A stretch of 64,000 nt of DNA from positions 20,600-84,599 of the forward strand of contig NZ_CAMHZD010000008.1 in NCBI RefSeq assembly GCF_946190065.1, in the 5' to 3' direction. Shown in pieces: positions 7,657-17,388 of this stretch (position 1 is its first letter; every line of letters starts with the position of its first letter). The notes beneath the pieces were generated by a model. That model saw nothing but the letters and a program-made list of their open reading frames with translations, ran no database searches and was not told where the DNA came from. This DNA is from Streptococcus mitis. Its GTDB lineage: Bacteria; Bacillota; Bacilli; Lactobacillales; Streptococcaceae. Both the position numbers and the translations under genes were made by a program.

Positions 7657-9003
7657 ATGATGAAGTTCATATTGGATATTGTTAGTACACCAGCTATTTT
7701 AGTAGCTTTAATTGCAATCTTAGGATTAGTTCTTCAGAAGAAGAAATTACCTGATATTATTAAAGGTGGAATTAAGACCTTTGTTGGTTTCTTAGTTGTA
7801 TCTGGTGGTGCAGGAATTGTACAAAATTCTTTGAATCCATTTGGTACCATGTTTGAACATGCTTTTCATTTATCTGGAGTTGTACCGAATAATGAAGCAA
7901 TTGTAGCTGTAGCTTTAACCACATATGGCTCAGCTACTGCAATGATTATGTTTGCAGGTATGGTATTCAATATCTTAATTGCTCGTTTTACTCGATTCAA
8001 ATATATCTTTTTAACAGGGCACCACACTCTATATATGGCGTGTATGATTGCGGTCATTTTATCAGTTGCTGGCTTTACAAGTTTGCCTCTTATCTTACTA
8101 GGAGGATTAGCACTTGGTATTATTATGAGTGTTTCCCCGGCATTTGTGCAAAAATATATGGTTCAATTAACTGGAAATGACAAGGTGGCTTTAGGTCATT
8201 TCAGTTCTTTGGGATATTGGTTAAGTGGTTTCACTGGTAGCCTTATCGGTGACAAATCAAAATCAACAGAGGACATTAAATTCCCAAAGAGTTTAGCTTT
8301 TTTACGTGATAGTACTGTTAGTATTACTTTATCTATGGCAGTTATTTACATTATTGTAGCTATCTTTGCAGGGTCAGAATATATAGAAAAAGAAATCAGT
8401 AATGGTACAAGTGGTCTAGTTTATGCTTTACAATTAGCAGGTCAATTTGCAGCAGGTGTATTTGTTATTTTAGCAGGTGTTCGCCTTATTTTGGGTGAAA
8501 TTGTTCCAGCCTTTAAAGGTATTTCAGAGCGTCTTGTACCTAATTCAAAACCTGCTTTGGATTGTCCGATTGTTTATACTTATGCACCTAATGCAGTCCT
8601 AATTGGATTTATCTCTAGTTTTGTTGGTGGTTTAGTAAGTATGGCAATTATGATTGCTTCAGGAACGGTTGTCATCTTACCAGGCGTTGTGCCTCATTTC
8701 TTCTGTGGAGCGACTGCAGGTGTCATTGGGAATGCATCTGGTGGTGTTCGTGGAGCCACTATTGGAGCATTTTTACAAGGTATTTTAATTAGTTTTCTTC
8801 CAGTCTTTTTAATGCCAGTTTTGGGAGGACTTGGTTTCCAAGGGTCAACTTTCTCAGATGCAGATTTTGGTCTATCAGGAATTATTTTAGGAATGTTGAA
8901 TCAATTTGGCTCACAAGCAGGCATTGTTATTGGTCTTGTTCTTATTCTAGCAGTTATGTTTGGAGTATCCTTTATTAAAAAGCCATCTGCAAAGGAGGAA
9001 TAA
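7657..9003 (+). CDS. PTS ascorbate-type IIC permease (SgaT/UlaA family)
   Basis: This 448-residue integral membrane protein has about eleven hydrophobic segments and the family's glycine-rich pattern (VGFLVVSGGAGIVQNSLNPF near the N-terminus, GNASGGVRGATIGAF near 365). It belongs to the ascorbate-galactitol PTS permease superfamily. It follows IIB by 12 bases and precedes a split transketolase. The transported sugar is therefore likely a pentose, pentitol or ascorbate-like compound that feeds the pentose-phosphate pathway. The substrate itself cannot be read from the sequence. Confidence 0.9.
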   Translation: MMKFILDIVSTPAILVALIAILGLVLQKKKLPDIIKGGIKTFVGFLVVSGGAGIVQNSLNPFGTMFEHAFHLSGVVPNNEAIVAVALTTYGSATAMIMFAGMVFNILIARFTRFKYIFLTGHHTLYMACMIAVILSVAGFTSLPLILLGGLALGIIMSVSPAFVQKYMVQLTGNDKVALGHFSSLGYWLSGFTGSLIGDKSKSTEDIKFPKSLAFLRDSTVSITLSMAVIYIIVAIFAGSEYIEKEISNGTSGLVYALQLAGQFAAGVFVILAGVRLILGEIVPAFKGISERLVPNSKPALDCPIVYTYAPNAVLIGFISSFVGGLVSMAIMIASGTVVILPGVVPHFFCGATAGVIGNASGGVRGATIGAFLQGILISFLPVFLMPVLGGLGFQGSTFSDADFGLSGIILGMLNQFGSQAGIVIGLVLILAVMFGVSFIKKPSAKEE

Positions 9004-9006
9004 GGG

Positions 9007-9864
9007 ATGATTTTAAGTGAAAATAGAGAAGATGAGTTAAGAAAATTTGCAACAAAAATCCGATTAAATACTCTTAGAACATTGAATCATCTTGGATTCG
9101 GCCATTATGGAGGGAGTCTGTCTATAGTAGAAGTTTTAGCAGTGCTTTATGGTGAAATAATGCCGATGACTCCAGAAATATTTGCGTCACGAGATAGAGA
9201 TTATTTTGTTTTATCCAAGGGACATGCTGGACCAGCTTTGTACAGCACACTCTATTTGAATGGTTTCTTTGACAAAGAATTCTTACATTCTTTAAATACA
9301 AATGGAACCAAATTACCGTCTCATCCTGATAGAAATCTAACGCCGGGCATAGATATGACAACTGGCTCTTTAGGACAGGGAATTAGTGTTGCAACCGGAC
9401 TTGCATATGGTCAGAGAATAAGAAAAAGTCCCTTTTATACCTATGCTATTGTTGGAGATGGTGAGTTAAATGAGGGACAATGTTGGGAGGCTATACAGTT
9501 TGCTTCTCATCAACAGTTATCTAATTTAATTGTATTTGTAGACGATAACAAAAAACAATTAGATGGTTTTACAAAGGATATTTGTAATCCAGGTGATTTT
9601 GTAGAAAAATTCTCAGCATTTGGGTTTGAATCCATTAGGGTCAATGGTTCAGATATTAGAGAAATTTATGAAGGGATTATCCAATTAAAACAGTCAAATA
9701 ATTCATCCCCTAAGTGTATTGTATTAGACACTATTAAAGGTCAAGGAGTTCGAGAGCTGGAAGAAATGAAATCCAATCATCATCTTCGCCCTACTGTAGA
9801 GGAGAGACAAATGTTAACTTCAGTTGTAGAAAGATTAAGTCAGGAATTGGAGGAAACAGAATGA
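9007..9864 (+). CDS. Transketolase, N-terminal subunit
   Basis: This 285-residue protein covers the thiamine-diphosphate-binding half of transketolase. It shows LSKGHAGPALY, the SLGQGISVATGLA loop, and the ThDP motif beginning GDGELNEGQ with the downstream DDNKKQLDG. The C-terminal half is encoded by the next gene, whose start overlaps by four bases, so the two chains form one enzyme. It would transfer two-carbon units between pentose and triose/hexose phosphates. Placement behind an ascorbate-type PTS suggests processing of the imported sugar phosphate. Confidence 0.92.
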   Translation: MILSENREDELRKFATKIRLNTLRTLNHLGFGHYGGSLSIVEVLAVLYGEIMPMTPEIFASRDRDYFVLSKGHAGPALYSTLYLNGFFDKEFLHSLNTNGTKLPSHPDRNLTPGIDMTTGSLGQGISVATGLAYGQRIRKSPFYTYAIVGDGELNEGQCWEAIQFASHQQLSNLIVFVDDNKKQLDGFTKDICNPGDFVEKFSAFGFESIRVNGSDIREIYEGIIQLKQSNNSSPKCIVLDTIKGQGVRELEEMKSNHHLRPTVEERQMLTSVVERLSQELEETE

Positions 9865-10793
9865 TGAGAAGTACGAAAGAATTACGACATGTGTATAGAG
9901 ATTTCCTTCTAGAAGCTAACCAAAGTTATTCTGATATAGTAGTTTTAGAAGCAGACTTGTCAAGTTCGATGGCTACTAATAATCTTGAAAAGGACTTTGG
10001 AGACCGTTATGTGAATGTTGGGATCATGGAAGCAGAAATGGTCGGGCTTGCAGCAGGTTTATCTATTCAGGGGTTTAGACCTTATCTTCATACATTTGGC
10101 CCTTTTGCTTCACGAAGAGTATTTGATCAATTATTTATTTCTCTTGGGTACGCACAATTGGATGCCACTGTGATTGGCTCAGATGCAGGAGTAACGGCAG
10201 AGATGAATGGTGGAACACATATGCCATTTGAAGAAATTGGATTGTTACGTTTAATTCCTAAATCAATCATTTTTGAAGCAACTGATGATATCCAATTTCG
10301 TGAAATCTTGAACCAGACATTAGAATTAAAAGGACTAAAATATATTCGAACAATTAGAAAAGCTCCAGAGGCTGTATATCAAGGTGGAGAAGATTTTTCT
10401 AAAGGCTACATTGAGTTAAGACACGGTGAAGATGTTGTAATAGTTGCTTCTGGCATAATGGTTGCTCCAAGTATTCGAGTTGCGGATGAACTGTCTAAAT
10501 TAGGTTATTCAGTAGGTGTGATAGATTTATTTAGAATCAAACCGATACCAGAACAGATAAAAACAATGTTAAGCGGAAAAACTATATTTACTGTAGAAAA
10601 CCACAATCAGATAGGTGGAATTGGCAGTGCTTTATGTGAATTATTCTCTGATGATGGAATAACAAAAATTCATCGGATGGGTGTTCAAGAAAGATTCGGT
10701 CAAGTAGGGAAAATGGATTATCTTCTTAATGAGTATGGTTTGAGTGAATCGAATATAAAAGAGAAAGTTTTAGCGTTTTATAATGCAAGATAG
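9861..10793 (+). CDS. Transketolase, C-terminal subunit
   Basis: This 310-residue protein holds the pyrimidine-binding and C-terminal domains of a split transketolase. The conserved Glu region reads VGIMEAEMVGLAAGLSI, then GSDAGVTAEMNGGTHMPFEE, and a Rossmann-like end follows. It pairs with the preceding subunit; the ATG at 9861 overlaps the previous stop, giving translational coupling. A hairpin with a T-rich tail follows about 60 bases after the stop codon and ends the operon. Confidence 0.92.
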   Translation: MMRSTKELRHVYRDFLLEANQSYSDIVVLEADLSSSMATNNLEKDFGDRYVNVGIMEAEMVGLAAGLSIQGFRPYLHTFGPFASRRVFDQLFISLGYAQLDATVIGSDAGVTAEMNGGTHMPFEEIGLLRLIPKSIIFEATDDIQFREILNQTLELKGLKYIRTIRKAPEAVYQGGEDFSKGYIELRHGEDVVIVASGIMVAPSIRVADELSKLGYSVGVIDLFRIKPIPEQIKTMLSGKTIFTVENHNQIGGIGSALCELFSDDGITKIHRMGVQERFGQVGKMDYLLNEYGLSESNIKEKVLAFYNAR

Positions 10794-10853
10794 ATATTAA
10801 ATACACTTATCTGAAAGAACTTCTGTAAAAATTACATTACGTTATTTAAAGCG

Positions 10854-10914
10854 AGCGGATTAAAAGCATATTCTGGTAATCAGAAAGTGCCCTGATCCGC
10901 TTTGTTGTTTTTAA
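10854..10914 (+). terminator. Terminator of the PTS-transketolase operon
   Basis: AGCGGAT (10854-10860) pairs with ATCCGCT (10895-10901), enclosing further pairing, and is followed by TTGTTGTTTTTAATTT. Confidence 0.65.
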
Positions 10915-10987
10915 TTTAAAATGTTTATATGTGTATAGAATTTTCTGAAAATTCAAGAATTTTCTTCTGTTCATTGCCTTTAAAATG

Positions 10988-11018
10988 TGCTATAATAGTA
11001 AAAACTGAAATGGGAGGG
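10988..11018 (+). promoter_or_regulatory. Extended -10 promoter and ribosome site of ilvD
   Basis: TGC directly precedes TATAAT (10991-10996), a full extended -10. No good -35 stands at 17 bases. GGGAGGG (11013-11018) is placed six bases before the ATG. Confidence 0.7.
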
Positions 11019-11023
11019 AACAA

Positions 11024-12727
11024 ATGACTGAATTAGCTAAACGTCATCGCAGTAGCATTTATGATAGTATGGTTAAATCACCAAACCGTGCTATGCTTCG
11101 TGCGACTGGTATGACAGATAAGGACTTTGAAACACCGATTGTGGGAGTGATTTCGACTTGGGCGGAAAATACACCATGTAACATCCACTTGCATGATTTT
11201 GGGAAATTGGCTAAAGAGGGTGTCAAATCTGCAGGCGCTTGGCCTGTGCAGTTTGGGACTATCACGGTAGCGGACGGGATTGCCATGGGAACGCCTGGTA
11301 TGCGTTTCTCTTTGACATCTCGTGATATCATTGCAGACTCAATCGAGGCGGCTATGGGTGGTCACAACGTGGATGCCTTCGTCGCTATCGGTGGCTGTGA
11401 CAAGAATATGCCTGGTTCTATGATTGCCATTGCTAATATGGATATCCCAGCTATTTTCGCCTATGGTGGAACCATTGCACCTGGAAATCTTGACGGCAAA
11501 GACATCGATTTAGTTTCTGTGTTTGAAGGTATCGGAAAATGGAACCACGGTGATATGACAGCTGAGGACGTGAAACGTCTCGAATGTAATGCCTGCCCTG
11601 GACCTGGTGGCTGTGGTGGTATGTATACTGCTAATACCATGGCGACTGCTATCGAAGTTTTGGGTATGAGTTTGCCAGGTTCTTCATCTCACCCAGCTGA
11701 ATCAGCTGATAAGAAAGAAGACATCGAAGCAGCAGGACGTGCTGTTGTTAAGATGTTGGAACTTGGTCTCAAACCATCAGATATCTTGACTCGTGAAGCT
11801 TTTGAAGATGCTATCACTGTAACCATGGCTCTCGGTGGTTCTACCAATGCCACTCTTCACTTGCTTGCTATTGCCCATGCGGCTAATGTTGACTTGTCAC
11901 TTGAGGACTTCAATACGATCCAAGAGCGCGTGCCTCACTTGGCCGACTTGAAACCATCTGGTCAGTATGTCTTCCAAGACCTCTACGAAGTTGGTGGTGT
12001 CCCTGCGGTTATGAAGTACCTGTTGGCAAATGGTTTCCTTCATGGAGACCGCATCACATGTACTGGTAAGACAGTTGCTGAAAACTTAGCTGACTTTGCA
12101 GACCTCACACCAGGTCAAAAAGTCATCATGCCACTTGAAAATCCAAAACGTGCGGACGGTCCGCTTATCATCTTGAACGGGAACCTTGCACCAGACGGTG
12201 CGGTTGCCAAGGTATCAGGAGTTAAAGTTCGTCGTCACGTTGGACCAGCTAAGGTCTTTGATTCAGAAGAAGATGCTATTCAGGCCGTTCTGACAGATGA
12301 AATCGTTGATGGCGATGTTGTCGTTGTTCGTTTTGTTGGACCTAAGGGCGGTCCTGGTATGCCTGAGATGCTCTCACTTTCATCAATGATCGTCGGTAAA
12401 GGTCAAGGAGACAAGGTTGCCCTCTTGACAGATGGTCGTTTCTCTGGTGGTACTTATGGTCTGGTTGTTGGACATATCGCTCCTGAAGCTCAGGATGGTG
12501 GACCAATTGCCTACCTTCGTACAGGTGATATCGTTACGGTTGACCAAGATACCAAAGAAATTTCCATGGCCGTATCCGAAGAAGAACTTGAAAAACGTAA
12601 GGCAGAAACAACCTTGCCACCACTTTACAGCCGTGGTGTCCTCGGTAAATACGCCCATATCGTATCATCTGCTTCACGCGGAGCCGTGACAGACTTCTGG
12701 AATATGGACAAGTCAGGTAAAAAGTAA
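11024..12727 (+). CDS. ilvD: Dihydroxy-acid dehydratase
   Basis: This 567-residue enzyme makes 2-keto acids from 2,3-dihydroxy acids in valine, leucine and isoleucine synthesis. Cluster-binding cysteines are visible in [22 protein letters not shown] and [12 protein letters not shown], and the family C-terminal motif GRFSGGTYG is present. The length is normal. It stands alone: a promoter precedes it, and a BOX element and a bidirectional terminator follow. Confidence 0.97.
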   Translation: MTELAKRHRSSIYDSMVKSPNRAMLRATGMTDKDFETPIVGVISTWAENTPCNIHLHDFGKLAKEGVKSAGAWPVQFGTITVADGIAMGTPGMRFSLTSRDIIADSIEAAMGGHNVDAFVAIGGCDKNMPGSMIAIANMDIPAIFAYGGTIAPGNLDGKDIDLVSVFEGIGKWNHGDMTAEDVKRLECNACPGPGGCGGMYTANTMATAIEVLGMSLPGSSSHPAESADKKEDIEAAGRAVVKMLELGLKPSDILTREAFEDAITVTMALGGSTNATLHLLAIAHAANVDLSLEDFNTIQERVPHLADLKPSGQYVFQDLYEVGGVPAVMKYLLANGFLHGDRITCTGKTVAENLADFADLTPGQKVIMPLENPKRADGPLIILNGNLAPDGAVAKVSGVKVRRHVGPAKVFDSEEDAIQAVLTDEIVDGDVVVVRFVGPKGGPGMPEMLSLSSMIVGKGQGDKVALLTDGRFSGGTYGLVVGHIAPEAQDGGPIAYLRTGDIVTVDQDTKEISMAVSEEELEKRKAETTLPPLYSRGVLGKYAHIVSSASRGAVTDFWNMDKSGKK

Positions 12728-12731
12728 ACTC

Positions 12732-12881
12732 ATACTCTTCGAAAATCTCTTCAAACCACGTCAACGTCGCCTTGCCGTATATATGTTACTGACTTCGTCA
12801 GTTCTATTTACAACCTCAAAGCAGTGCTTTGAGCAACCTGCGGATAGTTTCCTAGTTTGCTCTTTGATTTTCATTGAGTAT
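12732..12881 (+). repeat. BOX element 1 (boxA-boxB-boxC)
   Basis: This 150-bp intergenic repeat begins ATACTCTTCGAAAATC and ends GATTTTCATTGAGTAT, so its termini pair. boxA (about 12732-12790) contains the family's CGTCGCCTTGCCGTA stretch. One boxB (about 12791-12833) carries the hairpin-forming CTCAAAGCAGTGCTTTGAG. boxC (about 12834-12881) carries TTTCCTAGTTTGCTC. BOX elements are characteristic of S. pneumoniae and close relatives. This one lies four bases after the ilvD stop and would be transcribed as its 3' leader-like hairpin. Confidence 0.95.
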
Positions 12882-12882
12882 C

Positions 12883-12914
12883 AAAAAGCAAGCCAACTTC
12901 GGCTTGCTTTTTTT
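12883..12914. terminator. Bidirectional terminator between ilvD and the DUF59 gene
   Basis: AGCAAGCC (12887-12894) pairs with GGCTTGCT (12901-12908), with five A on the left and seven T on the right, so it works for both converging genes. Confidence 0.9.
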
Positions 12915-12938
12915 CATATTCAAAAGTAATTTTCCTGC

Positions 12939-13280
12939 TTAACGAGGTGGCAGTCCAAGGGCAATGCGGCCGTAGCGACTGATTCGTGTGATTTTCCAAG
13001 CAGGTGACCAGGTAACTTCAACCTTGACATCTTCGATACCCTCGATTTGTTTCAGACCTGCCACGATTTCGATAGGCAAACTTTCGGCGCAATCACAGGC
13101 AGTGTCGGTGAAGGTCATGACAATCTTGCAGAGACCCGTTTCATCTAGATTGATTTCATAAATCAGGCCTAGATTGTAAACATCCAATTCCACATCTGTA
13201 TCAAAAACCTTCTCTAGTTTTTCGATAATTTGGTCTTGTAAGGCCAAAGCACGGTCATTGATTTTGATATCCTCTCTCAT
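12939..13280 (-). CDS. DUF59/MIP18-family protein (iron-sulfur assembly type)
   Basis: This 113-residue protein has the DUF59 fold shared by SufT, PaaD and MIP18. It begins with helical residues, then DPELGVNxV-like spacing (VELDVYNLGLIYEI), and the conserved TDTACDCAESLP with two Cys. Family members help load Fe-S clusters. It converges with ilvD, an Fe-S enzyme, which is suggestive, but the two are not cotranscribed. The specific client is unknown. Confidence 0.85.
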   Translation of the reverse strand: MREDIKINDRALALQDQIIEKLEKVFDTDVELDVYNLGLIYEINLDETGLCKIVMTFTDTACDCAESLPIEIVAGLKQIEGIEDVKVEVTWSPAWKITRISRYGRIALGLPPR

Positions 13281-13365
13281 TACAGTCCCTCCACGTGATA
13301 AATATCCTCTATTTTCTCATAATTCTGACAATTTGGCAAGTTTTTGATGAATTTTCTGAAAAATA

Positions 13366-13374
13366 TGATAAAAT
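13366..13374 (+). promoter_or_regulatory. Extended -10 promoter of the Rgg-like gene
   Basis: TGA followed by TAAAAT (13369-13374) lies 29 bases before ATG 13404, and an AAGGGG ribosome site stands between. Confidence 0.55.
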
Positions 13375-13403
13375 GAAGAAAATACTGAATCAAGGGGAAG
13401 CCT

Positions 13404-14255
13404 ATGGAGCAGATTGGAAAAGTCTTTAGACAATTACGAGAGTCAAGAAATATCTCGCTGAGACAAGCAACTGGGGGACAATTTTCGCCGTCTATGTTAT
13501 CTCGATTTGAAACAGGTCAGAGTGAGCTTTCGGTGGAAAAGTTTCTATTTGCCCTAGAAAATATATCTGCCAGTGTGGAGGAGATCCTCTTTCTGGCGAG
13601 AGGTTTTCAGTATGATACAGATTCTGAGTTGAGAAAAGAAATCATAGATGTCTTGGATCCAAAGAATATAGCTCCGCTTGAGGACTTGTATCGCAAGGAG
13701 TATCAAAAGCATGCCCATTCTCAAAACAAACAGAAGCATATTTTAAATGCCATTATTATCAAGTCTTATATGAAGAGTATGGATGAAAGGGTAGAGTTAA
13801 CGGCAGAGGAAGGGAAAGTCCTTCATGACTATCTGTTTTCTACCGAGATTTGGGGAATCTATGAACTCAATTTATTTTCAGTCAGTTCACCATTTCTATC
13901 TGTTTCTCTTTTCACTAGGTATGTTAGAGAGATGGTACGTAAATCTGATTTTCTAATGGAAATGTCTGGTAATCGAAACCTGTTTCACACTATACTATTG
14001 AATGGCTTTTTAGCTAGCATTGAGTGTGAAGAATTTACCAATGCCTCTTATTTTAAACGTGTTATCGAAGAGCATTTCTACAATGAAAATGAAACCTATT
14101 TCCGAATTGTCTATTTGTGGGCAGAAGGTCTCCTTGATAGCAAGCAAGGCAGAGTCAAGGAAGGTCAGAAAAAGATGGAAGATGCTGTCCGTATTTTTGA
14201 GATGCTTGGGTGTAATAAATCTGCCGAATACTATAGAAATACGACCGATTGTTGA
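13404..14255 (+). CDS. Rgg/GadR/MutR-family transcriptional regulator
   Basis: This 283-residue protein has an N-terminal XRE helix-turn-helix (about 5-60, with SLRQATGGQFSPSMLSRFE), followed by an all-helical repeat domain characteristic of Rgg proteins. Many Rgg proteins respond to short hydrophobic peptides. I looked in the flanks for a divergent or adjacent peptide gene and found no convincing one, so this may be a stand-alone member. Its probable target is unknown; the MFS transporter downstream is in the same direction but has its own promoter. Confidence 0.88.
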   Translation: MEQIGKVFRQLRESRNISLRQATGGQFSPSMLSRFETGQSELSVEKFLFALENISASVEEILFLARGFQYDTDSELRKEIIDVLDPKNIAPLEDLYRKEYQKHAHSQNKQKHILNAIIIKSYMKSMDERVELTAEEGKVLHDYLFSTEIWGIYELNLFSVSSPFLSVSLFTRYVREMVRKSDFLMEMSGNRNLFHTILLNGFLASIECEEFTNASYFKRVIEEHFYNENETYFRIVYLWAEGLLDSKQGRVKEGQKKMEDAVRIFEMLGCNKSAEYYRNTTDC

Positions 14256-14432
14256 ATATCTGCAAACTAAGAAAATTATTTGAAATTTTAAGTGATAGAA
14301 TTGTTGAGCTCTCTCAGGTCATCAAATAAGTTCTATCGTTTCTTTGTGCACATTTTTTTGTTGCATATATTCAAAAGTTTTTCCTCTAAAATTTCTAAGT
14401 GCTATACTATAGTCATACTTCACATAAAACTT
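14256..14432 (+). other. Leader region between the Rgg-like gene and the MFS gene
   Basis: GATAGAA (14294-14300) and TTCTATC (14331-14337) form a weak terminator-like hairpin. An extended -10, TGC then TATACT (14403-14408), is the likely MFS promoter, with transcription starting near 14415. The in-frame open stretch 14292-14564 crosses the BOX repeat, has no ribosome site and is not called as a gene. Confidence 0.5.
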
Positions 14433-14537
14433 ATACTCTTCGAAAATCAAATTCAAACCACGTCAGCTTCACCTTGCCGTACTCAAGTACAGCCTTCGGC
14501 TAGCTTCCTAGTTTGCTCTTTGATTTTCATTGAGTAT
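14433..14537 (+). repeat. BOX element 2 (boxA-boxC, no boxB)
   Basis: This 105-bp element has the BOX termini (ATACTCTTCGAAAATC ... GATTTTCATTGAGTAT) but no boxB module. The paired ends extend through GAAAATCAAA / TTTGATTTTC, giving a long stem. It lies between the promoter near 14403 and the MFS ribosome site, so it forms part of that 5' untranslated leader. Confidence 0.9.
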
Positions 14538-14560
14538 TTGAACAAGAAGGGAGATTACCT

Positions 14561-15808
14561 ATGAAACTATTGTTCAGAAATCAAGCTTATCGTCTCTTGA
14601 CTTTGTCACGCTTCTTCAATGCTTTTGGTGCTTCGATTTTCAACCTGGTATTTATCGTCTATGCATCGACCTTGTCACAAGCATCCTTTGCTGTTGCTAT
14701 GGCGAATATTGTCATGATTATTCCGACTCTCTTTACAGTTTTTGTAGGGATTCGGGCAGATTACACGAGGGACAAGGTCAAATGGATGATCTATAGCGGT
14801 TTGTTTCAGGCAGTTTTATTTTTTCTAGCAGCCCTAGTTGTTCAGCAAGCTAGTCTCTTTGCCTTTTCTAGTCTGTGTTTAATCAATGTCATTAGCGATG
14901 TCATCAGTGATTTTGCTGGTGGTTTGCGCATGCCTCTTATTAAGGAAAAAGTAGCTGAAGATGATCTGATGGAGGCTTACTCATTTTCACAGTTCATCAC
15001 CTATATTTCAGCTATTGGGGGTCAAGCTTTTGGAGTCTGGCTCTTAGGTCTATCGGTCAACAATTTTTCCCTCGTTGCGGGAATCAATGCCTGTTTTTTC
15101 CTAGTATCAGCCGTTATCCTCTTTTTAGGAAAAAGCAAATTGAGCCTGTCAATGTCATCTGCTGATGGTAAAATTCTAAAAAATGAGAAGCTTCCGATCA
15201 AAGAGCAGTTCCTAACGATTTATCGAAATTTACGTCTCGTTTTTCTTAAAGGTGGACAGAAAAACTTTGGATTCATGATCTTTGCTGTCTTGCTTATCAA
15301 TGCCTTGGGTGGGGCTTTAGGAAGCATCTATAACATCTTCTTTTTGAGCCATTCTCTCTTGAATTTTTCTTACACAGAGGCACTATTTATCAATCAATTC
15401 GGTGTTTTAGTAGCAATCATCATCAGTAGCCTTACGGGCAATGATTATTTTGGGAAGCAGTCCTTGCCTAGATTGATGATGTGGGTGACCGTAGGACTCA
15501 GTCTAATTGGTCTAGCTAATTTATTCAATCAAGTCGTACTTGGTTTACTATTTCTCTTTTCAACTCTGTATGTGTCTGGTAAAGTTCAACCAAAGATTAG
15601 TGCCATGCTCATGAAAAATCTAGCTCCAGAGGTTCTAGCTCGTACCAGTAATTTTTTAGGTCTCTTGTTTACCTTATCCATACCTGTGGGAACAGCCTGT
15701 TTTTCACTTGTAGCCGTATGGAATATACAGTTGACTTGGATACTATTTGTTGGTTTTTCCTTCCTAGCTATTCTTTTGACAGTTATTAATCTCAAAAATG
15801 ATATCTAA
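14561..15808 (+). CDS. Major facilitator superfamily transporter
   Basis: This 415-residue membrane protein has about twelve transmembrane segments, a charged central loop (about 200-225) and the short motif VGIRADYTRDKVKW after the second segment, as in drug-efflux-type MFS proteins. The start at 14561 follows an AAGGGAG ribosome site. The stop codon overlaps the first base of BOX element 3. Substrate and direction of transport are not evident. Confidence 0.88.
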   Translation: MKLLFRNQAYRLLTLSRFFNAFGASIFNLVFIVYASTLSQASFAVAMANIVMIIPTLFTVFVGIRADYTRDKVKWMIYSGLFQAVLFFLAALVVQQASLFAFSSLCLINVISDVISDFAGGLRMPLIKEKVAEDDLMEAYSFSQFITYISAIGGQAFGVWLLGLSVNNFSLVAGINACFFLVSAVILFLGKSKLSLSMSSADGKILKNEKLPIKEQFLTIYRNLRLVFLKGGQKNFGFMIFAVLLINALGGALGSIYNIFFLSHSLLNFSYTEALFINQFGVLVAIIISSLTGNDYFGKQSLPRLMMWVTVGLSLIGLANLFNQVVLGLLFLFSTLYVSGKVQPKISAMLMKNLAPEVLARTSNFLGLLFTLSIPVGTACFSLVAVWNIQLTWILFVGFSFLAILLTVINLKNDI

Positions 15809-15958
15809 TACTCTTCGAAAATCTCTTCAAACCACGTCAGTGTCGCCTTACCGTAGATATGGTTACTGACTTCGTCAGTTCTATCCACAACCTCAAAACA
15901 CTGTTTTGAGCAACCTGCGGCTAACTTCCTAGTTTGCTTTTTGATTTTCATTGAGTAT
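15808..15958 (+). repeat. BOX element 3 (boxA-boxB-boxC)
   Basis: This 151-bp element has canonical BOX ends and one boxB with the hairpin CTCAAAACACTGTTTTGAG. Its first base is the last base of the MFS stop codon TAA, so the insertion defines the 3' end of that gene. It is oriented like BOX 1 and BOX 2. Confidence 0.95.
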
Positions 15959-15999
15959 AAATCCTAATTTTTTTCTTACTGTTTTAATCCCTTTATTTA

Positions 16000-16030
16000 T
16001 GGTAAAATAAGACTATTAAGTTTAAAGAGG
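16000..16030 (+). promoter_or_regulatory. Extended -10 promoter and ribosome site of hisS
   Basis: TGG plus TAAAAT (16003-16008) is followed by GAGG (16027-16030) before ATG 16038. No T-box leader fits in the space available. Confidence 0.6.
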
Positions 16031-16037
16031 ATTCCCT

Positions 16038-17318
16038 ATGAAATTACAAAAACCAAAAGGAACGCAGGATATTTTACCTGCTGAATCTGCCAAATGGCAG
16101 TACGTTGAGGGCTTTGCCCGTGAGATTTTCAAGCTCTACAACTATGCAGAAGTGCGCACGCCTATTTTTGAGCATTACGAGGTTATCAGCCGTTCTGTCG
16201 GAGATACAACGGATATCGTAACCAAGGAAATGTATGACTTTTATGACAAGGGTGATCGCCATATTACTCTCCGTCCAGAAGGAACAGCGCCCGTTGTCCG
16301 TTCCTACGTGGAAAATAAACTCTTCGCCCCAGAAGTACAAAAGCCAAGTAAGTTCTACTACATGGGCCCTATGTTCCGCTATGAGCGTCCACAGGCAGGG
16401 CGTTTGCGCCAGTTCCACCAGATTGGTGTTGAGTGTTTTGGCTCTAGCAATCCAGCTACCGACGTGGAAACCATTGCTATGGCAGCTCATTTCTTGAAAG
16501 AAATTGGCATCCAAGGTGTCAAATTGCACCTCAACACGCTTGGAAATCCTGAGAGTCGTGCGACCTACCGCCAAGCCTTGATTGACTATTTAACACCGCT
16601 CAAGGAGACCTTGTCTAAGGATAGCCAGCGTCGCTTGGAGGAAAATCCTCTCCGTGTCTTGGACTCTAAGGAAAAAGAAGACAAGGTAGCAGTAGAGAAT
16701 GCGCCTTCTATCTTGGACTTCCTTGATGAAGAAAGTCAAGCTCATTTTGATGCTGTACGTCAGATGTTGGAAAATCTTGGAGTAGACTATATCATCGATA
16801 CCAATATGGTGCGTGGTTTGGACTACTACAACCACACCATTTTCGAGTTCATCACTGAGATAGAGGGCAATGACTTGACAGTCTGCGCGGGTGGTCGTTA
16901 CGATGGCTTGGTTGCTTACTTTGGTGGTCCTGAAACTGCTGGATTTGGTTTTGGACTTGGTGTAGAGCGCCTGCTTCTCATTCTTGAAAAGCAAGGTGTG
17001 TCTCTCCCTATCGAAAACGCCCTAGATGTTTATATCGCAGTTTTGGGCGAAGGGGCAAATGTCAAGGCCTTGGAATTGGTGCAAGCCCTTCGCCAACAAG
17101 GTTTCAAAGCAGAGCGTGATTACCTCAATCGTAAACTCAAAGCTCAGTTCAAGTCAGCCGATGTCTTTGCGGCTAAGACCCTCATCACCCTAGGAGAGAG
17201 TGAAGTCGAAAGCGGACAAGTGACGGTCAAGAACAATCAAACCCGAGAAGAAGTGCAAGTGTCGCTTGAGACTATCAGCCAAAACTTCTCAGAAATCTTT
17301 GAAAAACTAGGGTTTTAA
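16038..17318 (+). CDS. hisS: Histidyl-tRNA synthetase
   Basis: This 426-residue class II synthetase charges tRNA-His. Motif 1 lies near the N-terminus, motif 2 reads [21 protein letters not shown], and the His-specific [11 protein letters not shown] and GGRYDGLV motifs are present. Motif 3 is [11 protein letters not shown], and an anticodon-binding domain ends the protein. A strong terminator follows 13 bases after the stop. The gene is alone in its transcript. Confidence 0.98.
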   Translation: MKLQKPKGTQDILPAESAKWQYVEGFAREIFKLYNYAEVRTPIFEHYEVISRSVGDTTDIVTKEMYDFYDKGDRHITLRPEGTAPVVRSYVENKLFAPEVQKPSKFYYMGPMFRYERPQAGRLRQFHQIGVECFGSSNPATDVETIAMAAHFLKEIGIQGVKLHLNTLGNPESRATYRQALIDYLTPLKETLSKDSQRRLEENPLRVLDSKEKEDKVAVENAPSILDFLDEESQAHFDAVRQMLENLGVDYIIDTNMVRGLDYYNHTIFEFITEIEGNDLTVCAGGRYDGLVAYFGGPETAGFGFGLGVERLLLILEKQGVSLPIENALDVYIAVLGEGANVKALELVQALRQQGFKAERDYLNRKLKAQFKSADVFAAKTLITLGESEVESGQVTVKNNQTREEVQVSLETISQNFSEIFEKLGF

Positions 17319-17331
17319 TAACAGAAAAACT

Positions 17332-17362
17332 GGTCAGAAAACTACTCTGACCTTTTTCTTTT
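17332..17362 (+). terminator. hisS terminator
   Basis: GGTCAGA (17332-17338), loop AAACTAC, TCTGACC (17346-17352), then a T-rich tail. Confidence 0.9.
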
Positions 17363-17388
17363 GCAAAATGACAAAAATCATAAACTTT

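Noticed and set aside
14292-14564. Open frame of 90 codons between the Rgg-like gene and the MFS gene
   Set aside because: It runs through the BOX element, has no ribosome site and no recognisable product.
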